This document shows, piece after piece, positions 29,861 to 39,221 of a stretch of 43,229 nucleotides of DNA; within the stretch, counting starts at the first letter, position 1, and every line of letters starts with the position of its first letter. Origin of the DNA: Candidatus Omnitrophota bacterium (GTDB lineage Bacteria > Omnitrophota > Gorgyraeia > Gygaellales > Profunditerraquicolaceae). The position numbers were made by a program, and so were the translations under genes. The notes under the pieces are model-generated. The model saw nothing but the letters and a program-made list of their open reading frames with translations, did not search any database and had not been told where the DNA came from. The stretch covers positions 1-43,229 of the forward strand of contig JAUYBI010000029.1 of assembly GCA_030693145.1 (NCBI GenBank). Direction: 5' to 3'.

Positions 29861-30000
29861 GTGTAACAAACCTTGTTGACTTTTTACAGTAGGGGAGGTT
29901 TAAACCTCCCCTACAGCTTATTAACAATAGTAGGGTGGGTTTAAACCCACCCTACTGTAATTGATAATTAATAAAAGTCAGCGGAGTTTGTTTTAATGTC
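29861..30000. repeat. Composite palindromic element, copy C, carrying two different palindrome cores
   Basis: GTAGGGGAGGTTTAAACCTCCCCTAC (29889-29914) and AGTAGGGTGGGTTTAAACCCACCCTACT (29929-29956) flanked by GTGTAACAAACCTTGTTGACTTTTTA and AAAAGTCAGCGGAGTTTGTTTTAATGTC. Confidence 0.9.
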
Positions 30001-30019
30001 CTTTTAATTGGGAGGTTAA

Positions 30020-30949
30020 ATGAAAATTGTCGTTGTGGGCCCGGGAGCAATCGGGTGTCTTTTCGCGGCATATCTCGCAAAATCAAAAGAAGAGATTTGG
30101 CTTCTAGATAAAAATAAGGAACGCGCTGCCAAGATTAATGAGTGCGGAATCTCTCTGGAAGGCGCCAGCGGCTCCTGGCAAGTGAAAGTAAAGGCTACTG
30201 CTAACCCTGCCGATATTGGAAAAACGGATTTAATAATTATTTGCGTGAAATCATTTCATACCAAATTAACCATTGAACAGATTAAGCCGCTTTTAAGCGA
30301 TGAGACTAAAATTTTAACCCTGCAAAATGGAATCGGCAACGTTGAAATTATTTCAGAGTTGACCGGTGAAGAAAGAGTGATTGCCGGCATAACCAACGAA
30401 GGCGCGACTTTAATCGATACCGGTAAAATTCGCCACGCCGGGCGCGGTGAAACGATTATTGGAACGATTGACGGCAAAACCCCGGTCCAAATGCGCGCTA
30501 TCCGCGAGCTTTTGAACAAAGCCGGCTTTGAATGCAAAATGTCACGCGATATAAAAAGCCTGCTCTGGAGTAAATTAATTATTAATGTTGGAATTAATGC
30601 TTTGTCCGCAATTACGCGCCTGCCCAATGGAAAACTCATAGAATACGAAGGCACCAGAAGAATCTTGAGGGATGCGGTCACGGAAGCCGCGCGCATTGCC
30701 AAGAGAAAACGTATAAAATTAATTTTTGATGATCCGTTGGCCAAGGTGGAAGCAGTTTGTGAGGGCACGCAGGGCAATCTTTCTTCAATGCTTCAGGATG
30801 TATTAAGAAAAAAACGCACAGAGGCCGACTTCATTAACGGAGTAATTGTGCGGCTGGGGCAAGAGTTGGGTATTGATGTGCCCACCAATAAGTTCCTTCT
30901 CGATTTAGTTAAAACCATTGAATCCAGCTACGCACAATCAGCGCAATAA
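30020..30949 (+). CDS. panE: 2-dehydropantoate 2-reductase (ketopantoate reductase)
   Basis: MKIVVVGPGAIGCLFAAYLAKS, ICVKSFHT, LQNGIGN, LWSKLIINVGINALSAITR. Confidence 0.92.
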   Translation: MKIVVVGPGAIGCLFAAYLAKSKEEIWLLDKNKERAAKINECGISLEGASGSWQVKVKATANPADIGKTDLIIICVKSFHTKLTIEQIKPLLSDETKILTLQNGIGNVEIISELTGEERVIAGITNEGATLIDTGKIRHAGRGETIIGTIDGKTPVQMRAIRELLNKAGFECKMSRDIKSLLWSKLIINVGINALSAITRLPNGKLIEYEGTRRILRDAVTEAARIAKRKRIKLIFDDPLAKVEAVCEGTQGNLSSMLQDVLRKKRTEADFINGVIVRLGQELGIDVPTNKFLLDLVKTIESSYAQSAQ

Positions 30950-30970
30950 ACTTAAAAAACTTTTAAACGC

Positions 30971-31933
30971 ATGGCTTTTAGCGCGAAAACACGCAAGTTT
31001 TTAGTTGCTTTTTTAATCACCGCATGGTCTATTGCTTTAATTTATTCTGCCCTGCATTCTCATCCGCCAAAATTCCCGCTAAAAGCAAAACGACTTTACC
31101 ATGACAATCGCCTTTTAATGGGCACATTTTGGGAAGTAACCTCGCCGAATAAACAAGCCAGCGGGATTGTTTTTTCAGAAGCCAGCTCAATTGAACAACT
31201 GCTGAGTAAATATATCCCGGCCAGCGAAATCTCCCGGCTTAATCGTTTAGGAAAATTAAAAGTAAGCGCGGATACGTTTTATATTATAAAAAAATCACTG
31301 GAATACTACCGCCAAACTCAGGGGGCTTTTGACATTACCGTTGCCCCTTTAGTTGACCTTTGGGGATTCACCAACCAAAATTTCCAGGAACCTGGCGCTG
31401 ATAAAATCCGCGCGGTTTTAAATCTGGTGGGAAGTGATAAAATTATTTTACATGAAAAAGATAATGTGGTAGAATTCAAACTTCCGGGAATGAAGATTGA
31501 CCTGGGGGCAATTGCCAAAGGGTTTGCCCTGGATTGCGCAGTCAAAAAATTAAAGGAGAACAATGTTCATAGCTGCCTGATTAACGCCGGAGGGCAAATT
31601 TATGCCTTAGGAGATAACTTCGGGCAAAGCTGGAAGATCGCCATCCAAGGAGCGCGTAAACCTGAAATTACAGGAATACTGAAGCTAAAAAATAAATCCG
31701 CATCTACCAGCGGCAATTACGAACAATTTTTTTTAAAAGCAGGAACGCGCTACTGCCATATTATAAACCCAAAGACCGGTTACCCTGTTAATTCCGGTAT
31801 CACTTCTGTAACGATAATTGATGATAGCGGCTTAACCGCTGATGTTTTATCTACAGCTGTTTTTGTCCTGGGAAAAGACGGGGAAAAAATACTGAAAAAC
31901 AAATTCCCTAGAACCAGGTTTTATATCAAATAA
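30971..31933 (+). CDS. apbE: FAD:protein FMN transferase
   Basis: LLMGTFWEVT, KIDLGAIAKGFALDCAVKKLKEN, LINAGGQIYALG, HIINPKTGYPVN, SVTIIDDSGLTADVLSTAVFVLG. Confidence 0.93.
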   Translation: MAFSAKTRKFLVAFLITAWSIALIYSALHSHPPKFPLKAKRLYHDNRLLMGTFWEVTSPNKQASGIVFSEASSIEQLLSKYIPASEISRLNRLGKLKVSADTFYIIKKSLEYYRQTQGAFDITVAPLVDLWGFTNQNFQEPGADKIRAVLNLVGSDKIILHEKDNVVEFKLPGMKIDLGAIAKGFALDCAVKKLKENNVHSCLINAGGQIYALGDNFGQSWKIAIQGARKPEITGILKLKNKSASTSGNYEQFFLKAGTRYCHIINPKTGYPVNSGITSVTIIDDSGLTADVLSTAVFVLGKDGEKILKNKFPRTRFYIK

Positions 31934-31938
31934 AGAAA

Positions 31939-33342
31939 ATGGTAATGAAAAACGGAAACCACAAATCTTTGAGCGTCTTTTCCTTGTTCCTTCCGGAAAT
32001 CAAAGAACTGCTGGAAACAAAAGATTTTATCGGAGTAAAAAACCTCGCCAAGGCAATCAACTCCATGGACTTAGCTGAAGGGTGGAGGAGCTTAGAGCCC
32101 AATATGAAGATTATCATCTTTAAATTACTGGGCACAAAAAAATCAGTTGAACTTTTCGAGAACCTTCCCTTTAACGAACAAACCCATATAATCAATAACC
32201 TTGATAATCAGGAAGTAGGCCAGATTATAAATGATATGGCTCCTGACGAACGCGCTGACCTTTTTAAAGAATTGCCAAAAAAAGTTTTCCGCAAACTTTT
32301 CCTTCTTGTCAGCAAAGAACATGCCATAAATATCAAAGAACTTATGGATTTTAAAGAAGGCACTGCCGGCAGCCTGATGACCACGCAGTTAGTAGAACTA
32401 AAAAAAGATATGACTGCTAAACAAGCGCTCCTGCACATACAGGAAAACCTGCGCACTGACTATAGAGAAAATATCTATTCACTTTTTGTAACCGACGAAA
32501 ACCACAAACTTAGCGGAGTAATCCCATTACAGGAATTGCTTAAAGCCCCTCCGGACATAGCAATAAGAGATGTCATGATCCGAGCGGAATTAATTAAAGT
32601 TGATGTTGATGCAGATACTATTGATGTTTCTCTGTTGTTTAAAAAATATGATCTCTTTGACGCACCAGTGGTAGATAAAAATAATACCCTAATCGGAATA
32701 ATCACCGTTGACGACATCGTTGAAAGAATAGAAAAGCAAGCCACAAAAGAATTCTACGAAATCGGAAAGATGAGCCCGAAAGGCGGTGAAATAATTAGCT
32801 ATGACAAGGCCACAACGCTAGATCTGATAAAAAGAAGGTCAGGGTGGTTAATTCTACTGCTTATTTTTGATTTTCTTACCGGCACAGTGCTTAAAAACTT
32901 TGAAGCTACGCTTAGCTCTGTCGTGGCATTGACATTCTTCATCCCGATGCTACTTGATACCGGAGGAAACGCCGGGGCGCAGACATCGATTACGATTATT
33001 AGAGGCCTGGCAACCGGAGATGTAAACCTTAAGAATATGGTGCGGGTAATCCGCCTGGAATTTAAAACCGCGCTTTTCATGAGCCTAATCGTAGGAGCTG
33101 TTGCCTTCGGCAGGGCATTCTTACTGCAAAAAGATTTTGCTTTGGCAGGGGTAGTAGGTATTACTATGCTCCTCATCACATTATTGGCAATCGCCACAGG
33201 CGTATTCCTGCCGCTGTTTTCTAAAAAAGTCGGCCTTGACCCGGCTGTACTTGCCGGCCCGATAACTACCAGTATTGTAGATGTAGTCGGCTTAATTATT
33301 TACTTTAAGATCGCCCAGATGCTTATCCCTGGATTAAGGTAA
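31939..33342 (+). CDS. mgtE: Magnesium transporter MgtE
   Basis: N-domain repeats, GTAGSLMTTQLVEL, CBS domains, FIPMLLDTGGNAGAQTSITIIRGLATGDV. Confidence 0.95.
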   Translation: MVMKNGNHKSLSVFSLFLPEIKELLETKDFIGVKNLAKAINSMDLAEGWRSLEPNMKIIIFKLLGTKKSVELFENLPFNEQTHIINNLDNQEVGQIINDMAPDERADLFKELPKKVFRKLFLLVSKEHAINIKELMDFKEGTAGSLMTTQLVELKKDMTAKQALLHIQENLRTDYRENIYSLFVTDENHKLSGVIPLQELLKAPPDIAIRDVMIRAELIKVDVDADTIDVSLLFKKYDLFDAPVVDKNNTLIGIITVDDIVERIEKQATKEFYEIGKMSPKGGEIISYDKATTLDLIKRRSGWLILLLIFDFLTGTVLKNFEATLSSVVALTFFIPMLLDTGGNAGAQTSITIIRGLATGDVNLKNMVRVIRLEFKTALFMSLIVGAVAFGRAFLLQKDFALAGVVGITMLLITLLAIATGVFLPLFSKKVGLDPAVLAGPITTSIVDVVGLIIYFKIAQMLIPGLR

Positions 33343-33343
33343 A

Positions 33344-34168
33344 ATGAACACTGTAGAAATAATCGCTTTAAAAAACAAACGAAAAATAACTATGCTGACT
33401 GCCTATGATTATCCCATAGCTAGCCTGGTGGATAAAGCCGGGATTGACATAATCTTAGTCGGTGACTCTTTAGCCAATGTCGTTTTAGGGCTGGAATCCA
33501 CCACCCAAGTGGGAATGCCGGAAATGCTGCACCATGCCAAAGCGGTAAACCGAGGGGTAAAAAACGCCCTGCTGGTCGGCGATATGCCGTATAGCGCTTA
33601 TCAACTCAACCCCGATGAAAGCCTGGCCAACGCCCAAAGATTTATCGTTGAGGCTGGCTGCCAGGCAGTTAAGCTTGAATGGTTTGATAATTGCCTGCAG
33701 GTAACTGAACAAATTATCCAGGCGGGGATCCCGGTGATGGGCCATATCGGCTTAACCCCGCAAACCGCGGATAAAATTGGGGGTTTTAAGTGCCAGGGAA
33801 AAGATGCCCAGGCCGCTAAGCGCTTAATTGACCAGGCCAAAGAGCTGGAAAAGAAAGGATGCTTTGCTATAGTCCTGGAGTGCCTGCCGGATAAAATTGC
33901 CGAACTGATTACTAAAGAAATAAAGATTCCCACCATTGGTATCGGCTCCGGAATTCATTGTGACGGACAGGTGTTAGTAATTAATGACCTGCTCGGTTTA
34001 TTTGAGCGTTATACCCCAAAATTTGTTAAAAAATACGCCAATCTTTCCGGCGTAATATTAGAGGCTGTTGAGAATTTTAAAAATGAGGTGCTTCAGGAAA
34101 AATTTCCCGCTCCCGAGCATTCTTTTACCATTAAAGAAGAGGAGCTAAAGAAAATCCATGGCTGCTAA
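33344..34168 (+). CDS. panB: 3-methyl-2-oxobutanoate hydroxymethyltransferase
   Basis: KITMLTAYDYPIASLVDKAGIDIILVGDSLANVVLG, GHIGLTPQ, IGIGSGIHCDGQVLVINDLLGL. Confidence 0.97.
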   Translation: MNTVEIIALKNKRKITMLTAYDYPIASLVDKAGIDIILVGDSLANVVLGLESTTQVGMPEMLHHAKAVNRGVKNALLVGDMPYSAYQLNPDESLANAQRFIVEAGCQAVKLEWFDNCLQVTEQIIQAGIPVMGHIGLTPQTADKIGGFKCQGKDAQAAKRLIDQAKELEKKGCFAIVLECLPDKIAELITKEIKIPTIGIGSGIHCDGQVLVINDLLGLFERYTPKFVKKYANLSGVILEAVENFKNEVLQEKFPAPEHSFTIKEEELKKIHGC

Positions 34169-34883
34169 GCGTCGTAAGCGCTTCGCTAAATATTTAAGCC
34201 GCACGATCGCTATGGTTATTGCTTTGGCGTTTGTTATTAAATTCGCCGGGCCGAATCTCTTAAGGCAATATATCAGTTATGGCGTCGGCAACTGTAAAAC
34301 TACTCCCATACTCTGCATGCAGCCCGAAGAAAAAGTATTTACTCCCGAAATTGACAGCGTTTATCTGGACACCTTGGCCTGGAGCGCGTTCCCCAGAATG
34401 GGGATCAGCGCGCCTAAGCGGTTTACTTTAATCCAGGAGTTAATTAAGAAGCAATACTATAAAAAAAGACGTGGCAATAAGAAAGCGGTTATCTATTTAC
34501 TCTTCCAGGAACCGGGAGCTTTTATTAAACTTTATCCGCAGGTACAAAAACAGGGAGTCACCAACAACCATGAATTCATCCGCCGCCTGATGTATGCCCA
34601 TCTAAACCAAATAAACAATATTACCGATACTTTTTTTGTAATCATGAAAAGCGTATTTACTCCGGATGTGGGGAATCAGAGTACCGCTAAAATGATTAGA
34701 TTCCAACTCCATAATCTAAAGGGTTTCATTAACTACTCCATGTCTAAACCGGATAATTATTTTGATTGCAATGTTTTTGATGATGCGGGAAATTTCTTTA
34801 AAGTGTATATAAAAGATATCGGCGCGCAACTGAACCTAAATAATGTATTCGCAATAATCTCCACCCTTAAGCCAATTCAGTAG
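34158..34883 (+). CDS. Hypothetical protein with an N-terminal signal/TM segment
   Basis: ORF of 241 aa overlapping panB; SRTIAMVIALAFVIKFAGPNLL hydrophobic segment; no family recognised; stop codon lies inside repeat copy D. Confidence 0.6.
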   Translation: MAAKRRKRFAKYLSRTIAMVIALAFVIKFAGPNLLRQYISYGVGNCKTTPILCMQPEEKVFTPEIDSVYLDTLAWSAFPRMGISAPKRFTLIQELIKKQYYKKRRGNKKAVIYLLFQEPGAFIKLYPQVQKQGVTNNHEFIRRLMYAHLNQINNITDTFFVIMKSVFTPDVGNQSTAKMIRFQLHNLKGFINYSMSKPDNYFDCNVFDDAGNFFKVYIKDIGAQLNLNNVFAIISTLKPIQ

Positions 34884-34943
34884 GGTGGGTTTAAACCCAC
34901 CCTACTATAATTGATAAAAGTCGGCAGAGTTTATTGTAATGTC
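34879..34943. repeat. Composite palindromic element, copy D (core plus right arm only)
   Basis: AGTAGGGTGGGTTTAAACCCACCCTACT (34879-34906) then ATAATTGATAAAAGTCGGCAGAGTTTATTGTAATGTC. Confidence 0.9.
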
Positions 34944-35011
34944 ATCTTGTGAATGTCATCTTGCGGATTTAACTTGCTTTTTTGGCTGGATTATGATAAA
35001 AATATAAAACT

Positions 35012-36364
35012 ATGGCTGAAAATTTAATGGATAAAATTGTTTCCCTGTGTAAGCGCCGGGGATTTATTTTTCAAGGCAGCGAAATTTACGGCGGGCTGGC
35101 CAATACCTGGGATTACGGCCCTTACGGAGTAGAATTAAAAAACAACCTTAAACGCGCCTGGTGGAAAACCAATGTCCAGGAGCGCAATGATATCTTAGGC
35201 ATGGACTGCGCCATCCTGATGCATCCGGGAGTCTGGGAAGCCAGCGGCCATGTGCATAATTTTTTTGATTTAAAAAGCGACTGTAAAAACTGCAAAAAAC
35301 GTTTTAAAAGCGCTGACCTTAAAGATACCGCTAAATGCCCCGAATGTTCCGGTGAGCTTACCAAAGCCCGGCCATTTAATCTTATGTTTAAGACTTACCA
35401 GGGGCCGGTGGAAGAAACCGGAAACCAAATACACCTGCGCCCGGAAACAGCGCAGGGGATGTTTGTAAATTTCTTAAATATCCTGGACTCCCGCCATCCT
35501 AAACTTCCTTTTGGCCTGGCTCAAATCGGAAAATCATTCCGTAATGAAATTACCCCGGGTAATTTTACCTTCCGCACCCGGGAATTTGAACAGATGGAAA
35601 TCGAGTATTTTGTTAAGCCTCAAGACGCCGATCAAGCGCTGGAAGAATGGATTCAATTGCGTTTTGATTGGTATTTAGCTTTAGGGATGAAAAGCCAAAA
35701 TTTAAGAAAACGCCAGCACGGTAAAGATGAACTGGCGCATTACGCCCACGCCTGCATGGATGTCGAGTATAATTTCCCTTTCGGCTGGGCGGAACTGGAG
35801 GGGGTTGCTAACCGTTCGGATTTTGATTTAAAACAGCACGCTCAATACAGCGGCAAAGATTTACAATATTATGACGATACCGCTAAAGAAAAGTTCTACC
35901 CTTATATTATTGAACCCTCCGGAGGCGTTGACCGGGCAGTCTTGGCTTTTTTAATTGATGCCTACCAAGAAGAACAAGTCAATCCTTCGACAAGGCTCAG
36001 GATTGATGGTGAGCAAAGTCGAACCATCAAAGAAGATACCCGCGTGGTCTTAAAATTAAATAAGGAGCTGGCCCCGGTCAAAGTAGCCATCTTTCCGCTC
36101 TTGCGCAACCGGCCGGAAATTGTGGAGCTGGCTAAGAAAATCTCGCGGGATTTAAAAAAATCTTTTGCCGCGATTTATGATGACACCGGTTCCATCGGTA
36201 AGCTCTACCGCCGGCAAGATGAGGTAGGCACACTCTACTGCGTAACCGTGGATGTGCAAACGCTGGAAGATAAACAGGTAACGGTGCGCGATCGCGATAG
36301 CATGCAACAAGTAAGAATTTCAATAGATAAATTAAAAGAATATTTAGTCAACCAACTTAGTTAA
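35012..36364 (+). CDS. glyS: Glycyl-tRNA synthetase, dimeric (alpha2) type
   Basis: CKRRGFIFQGSEIYGGLANTWDYGPYGVELKNNLKRAWW, RPETAQGMFVNF, FRNEITPGNFTFRTREFEQMEIEYF, PSGGVDRAVLAFL. Confidence 0.97.
   Translation: MAENLMDKIVSLCKRRGFIFQGSEIYGGLANTWDYGPYGVELKNNLKRAWWKTNVQERNDILGMDCAILMHPGVWEASGHVHNFFDLKSDCKNCKKRFKSADLKDTAKCPECSGELTKARPFNLMFKTYQGPVEETGNQIHLRPETAQGMFVNFLNILDSRHPKLPFGLAQIGKSFRNEITPGNFTFRTREFEQMEIEYFVKPQDADQALEEWIQLRFDWYLALGMKSQNLRKRQHGKDELAHYAHACMDVEYNFPFGWAELEGVANRSDFDLKQHAQYSGKDLQYYDDTAKEKFYPYIIEPSGGVDRAVLAFLIDAYQEEQVNPSTRLRIDGEQSRTIKEDTRVVLKLNKELAPVKVAIFPLLRNRPEIVELAKKISRDLKKSFAAIYDDTGSIGKLYRRQDEVGTLYCVTVDVQTLEDKQVTVRDRDSMQQVRISIDKLKEYLVNQLS
35983..36030. repeat. Palindromic repeat inserted in frame in glyS: TCCTTCGACAAGGCTCAGGATTGATGGTGAGCAAAGTCGAACCATCAA
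   Basis: TTGATGGT (36003-36010)/ACCATCAA (36023-36030) arms; TTGATGGTGAGCAAAGTCGAACCATCAA is identical to valS 10639-10666. Confidence 0.88.
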
Positions 36365-36375
36365 GTTATTAACAA

Positions 36376-36405
36376 TTGTAGAGGAGGTTTAAACCTCCTC
36401 TACAA
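36376..36405. repeat. Copy E: perfect 30 bp palindrome TTGTAGAGGAGGTTTAAACCTCCTCTACAA
   Basis: Same TTTAAA-centred architecture as the other copies, with compensatory arm changes. Confidence 0.85.
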
Positions 36406-36433
36406 AATAAGGAAAGGCAGGGTTTAAAAAGTA

Positions 36434-39166
36434 ATGGCTAAGAAATATATTTACAGTTTCGGCGGCGGTAAAGGCGAAGGCAATGAAAGCATGAAGAACC
36501 TCTTAGGAGGAAAAGGCGCGAATTTAGCCGAGATGGCCGGTAACAAGAATTTAATGCTGCCTGTCCCTCCGGGATTTACCTGCACCACAGAGGTCTGCTC
36601 ATATTATTATCAGCATAAAAAGAAATACCCCCAGGAATTAAAAGAGCAGGTTTTAGCTGCCCTTTTAAAGGTAGAAAAAATAATGAACCGGAAATTCGGC
36701 GACAGCAATAATCCGTTATTATTTTCCGTACGCAGCGGCGCCAGAAAATCCATGCCGGGGATGATGGAAACGGTTTTAAATGTCGGGCTGACGGAAGAGA
36801 CTATTCCCGGGCTGATCAAGCAAAGCGGCGGTAACAGCCGTTTTGTCTATGACGCTTACCGGCGCTTAATTATGATGTATTCGGATGTGGTTATGGAAAA
36901 GGCTGCCGGAATTGAGCCCAAAGGCGAAGAGGGAATTCGCAAACAGCTGGAAAAAATCATGGCCCAGATGAAAAAAGATAAAAACTATACCCTGGACACG
37001 GATTTAAACGCTGAGGATTTAAAAAGGCTTTGCGCGCTATTTAAAGCTAAAATTAAAGAAGTTTTAGGCAAAGCATTTCCCGATGAACCCATGGAGCAAT
37101 TGTGGGGCGGCATGGGCGCGGTATTTTCTTCCTGGAACGGAAAACGCGCTATTAGCTACCGCCGGATTGAAGGTATCCCTGATGAGTGGGGCACCGCGGT
37201 TAACGTGCAAGCTATGGTTTTTGGCAACATGGGAGATGATTCCGCCACCGGAGTCGCCTTTACGCGCAACCCGGGAAACGGAGAAAATAATTTCTACGGT
37301 GAATACCTGATTAACGCCCAAGGTGAAGACGTGGTCGCCGGTATTCGCACGCCAGCTCCCATCAATGAATATTCAACTTCCAGCCACAACAAAGAGTTGC
37401 TCACCCTGGAAAAAGCCATGCCTAAAATTTACAAAGAACTTTACCTTATTCAAAATCGCCTGGAGAAACATTATCATGATATGCAAGATATTGAGTTTAC
37501 CATTGAAAAAGGCAAGCTCTTTATGCTGCAGTGCCGCGTAGGCAAACGCAATGGACCGGCAGCTGTACGCATGGCGGTAGATATGGTCAAAGAAAAAATG
37601 ATTAAAAAGGAACAGGCGGTAATGCGCGTAACTCCGGCGCAGCTTGAGGAATTGCTGCATCCGATTATTGACCCTAAAACTGAAAATACGGTCAAGCCTT
37701 TTGCTAAAGGGCTGCCTGCCGGCCCGGGTGGCGCTTGCGGACAGATTGTTTTTTCATCTAGCGACGCGGTAGAGTGGGCAAAAACCGGTAAAAAAGTAAT
37801 CCTGGTGCGTGAGGAAACTAATCCGGAAGACGTAGAAGGTATGCGCGTAGCCCAGGCAATTCTTACTGCCCGCGGCGGCATGACTTCACACGCGGCTTTA
37901 GTTGCCCGGGGTTGGGGTAAATGCTGTATTGTCGGATGCTCCGCGATGCATGTTGATCTGGATAAAAAAACTGTGCAGGTCGAAAGCAAGATCTTAAAAG
38001 AAGGGGACTGGATTACCTTAAACGGCACTAAAGGCAATGTCTATGAAGGCCAGCTTCCGATGATGGATGCCTCCGAAGAAAATATGATACTTTCGGAGTT
38101 TTTAAAGATGTGCGACGCAATAAAAACGCTGGGCGTGCGCACGAATGGGGATACGCCCCAGGACGCGCAAAAAGCCCTGCAATTCGGAGCCGAAGGTATC
38201 GGGCTTTTCCGCACTGAACATATGTTTTACGGCAAAGGTTCAGATCAACCTTTATTCCTTCTGCGTAAAATGATTGTTTCCAAGACCAGTGAAGAAAGGC
38301 AAAAGGCCTTAGATGAATTATTCCCGTTTGTAAAAAAAGATATCAAAGGGACCATCGCGGCAATGGACGGTTTTCCGGTAGTCATTCGTTTATTGGATCC
38401 GCCGCTGCATGAATTCGTGCCCCGCGAGCAGGCAAAGCTTGAGCAATTAGCTAATGATTTAAATATCGATATGCAAGAACTAACTAAAAGAGCCGAAGGT
38501 TTGCACGAATCGAATCCGATGATGGGGCATCGCGGCGTACGCCTGGGAATCACCTATCCGGAAGTAAGCGCTATGCAAATCCGCGCAATTTTAGAGGCAG
38601 CCGCGGAATTAGTTAAAGAAGGCAAGGATCCTTATCCGGAGATTATGATTCCGGTGGTTTGCGATGTAAAAGAATTAACCGATCAATTCGCGATTGCCGA
38701 ACAGATCTATAAGGAAGTCCTGGCAAAATACGGATTGAAAAAAATAAAACATCTTTTGGGAACAATGATTGAAATTCCCCGGGCAGCGATTGTCGCGGAT
38801 AAACTGGCCACTGTCGCCAAATTCTTCTCCTTTGGCACCAATGACCTGACCCAGATGGGTTTTGGTTTCTCCCGGGATGATATCGGCGGGTTCTTGCCGG
38901 ATTATATCCAAAAAGGTATCTTGCCGGAGGACCCCTTCCAAAGCATTGATCAGGAAGGAATCGGCGAATTAATGAAGATGGCTATTAAACGCGGCCGCGC
39001 AACGAATAAAAACTTAGAAATTGGTATCTGCGGAGAGCACGGCGGTGAGCCTAAATCTGTGGAGTTTTGCCATAATATAGGTATGGATTATGTCAGCTGT
39101 TCTCCGTTTAGGGTGCCGATTGCCAAATTAGCCGCAGCGCAAGCGGTAATTAAAAATAAGAAGTAG
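36434..39166 (+). CDS. ppdK: Pyruvate, phosphate dikinase
   Basis: LLGGKGANLAEMA, SVRSGARKSMPGMMETVLNVG, LTARGGMTSHAALVARGWGKCCIVGCSAM, SFGTNDLTQMGFGFSRDD, GICGEHGGEPKSVEFC. Confidence 0.98.
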   Translation: MAKKYIYSFGGGKGEGNESMKNLLGGKGANLAEMAGNKNLMLPVPPGFTCTTEVCSYYYQHKKKYPQELKEQVLAALLKVEKIMNRKFGDSNNPLLFSVRSGARKSMPGMMETVLNVGLTEETIPGLIKQSGGNSRFVYDAYRRLIMMYSDVVMEKAAGIEPKGEEGIRKQLEKIMAQMKKDKNYTLDTDLNAEDLKRLCALFKAKIKEVLGKAFPDEPMEQLWGGMGAVFSSWNGKRAISYRRIEGIPDEWGTAVNVQAMVFGNMGDDSATGVAFTRNPGNGENNFYGEYLINAQGEDVVAGIRTPAPINEYSTSSHNKELLTLEKAMPKIYKELYLIQNRLEKHYHDMQDIEFTIEKGKLFMLQCRVGKRNGPAAVRMAVDMVKEKMIKKEQAVMRVTPAQLEELLHPIIDPKTENTVKPFAKGLPAGPGGACGQIVFSSSDAVEWAKTGKKVILVREETNPEDVEGMRVAQAILTARGGMTSHAALVARGWGKCCIVGCSAMHVDLDKKTVQVESKILKEGDWITLNGTKGNVYEGQLPMMDASEENMILSEFLKMCDAIKTLGVRTNGDTPQDAQKALQFGAEGIGLFRTEHMFYGKGSDQPLFLLRKMIVSKTSEERQKALDELFPFVKKDIKGTIAAMDGFPVVIRLLDPPLHEFVPREQAKLEQLANDLNIDMQELTKRAEGLHESNPMMGHRGVRLGITYPEVSAMQIRAILEAAAELVKEGKDPYPEIMIPVVCDVKELTDQFAIAEQIYKEVLAKYGLKKIKHLLGTMIEIPRAAIVADKLATVAKFFSFGTNDLTQMGFGFSRDDIGGFLPDYIQKGILPEDPFQSIDQEGIGELMKMAIKRGRATNKNLEIGICGEHGGEPKSVEFCHNIGMDYVSCSPFRVPIAKLAAAQAVIKNKK

Positions 39167-39175
39167 TAAAAACAA

Positions 39176-39209
39176 GGGGACGGTTCTCCTAGCTAGGAGA
39201 ACCGTCCCC
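39176..39209. repeat. Perfect 34 bp palindrome GGGGACGGTTCTCCTAGCTAGGAGAACCGTCCCC
   Basis: Two 17 bp arms, no loop; outer half shared with 16975-17018. Confidence 0.92.
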
Positions 39210-39221
39210 GATATAAAACCC

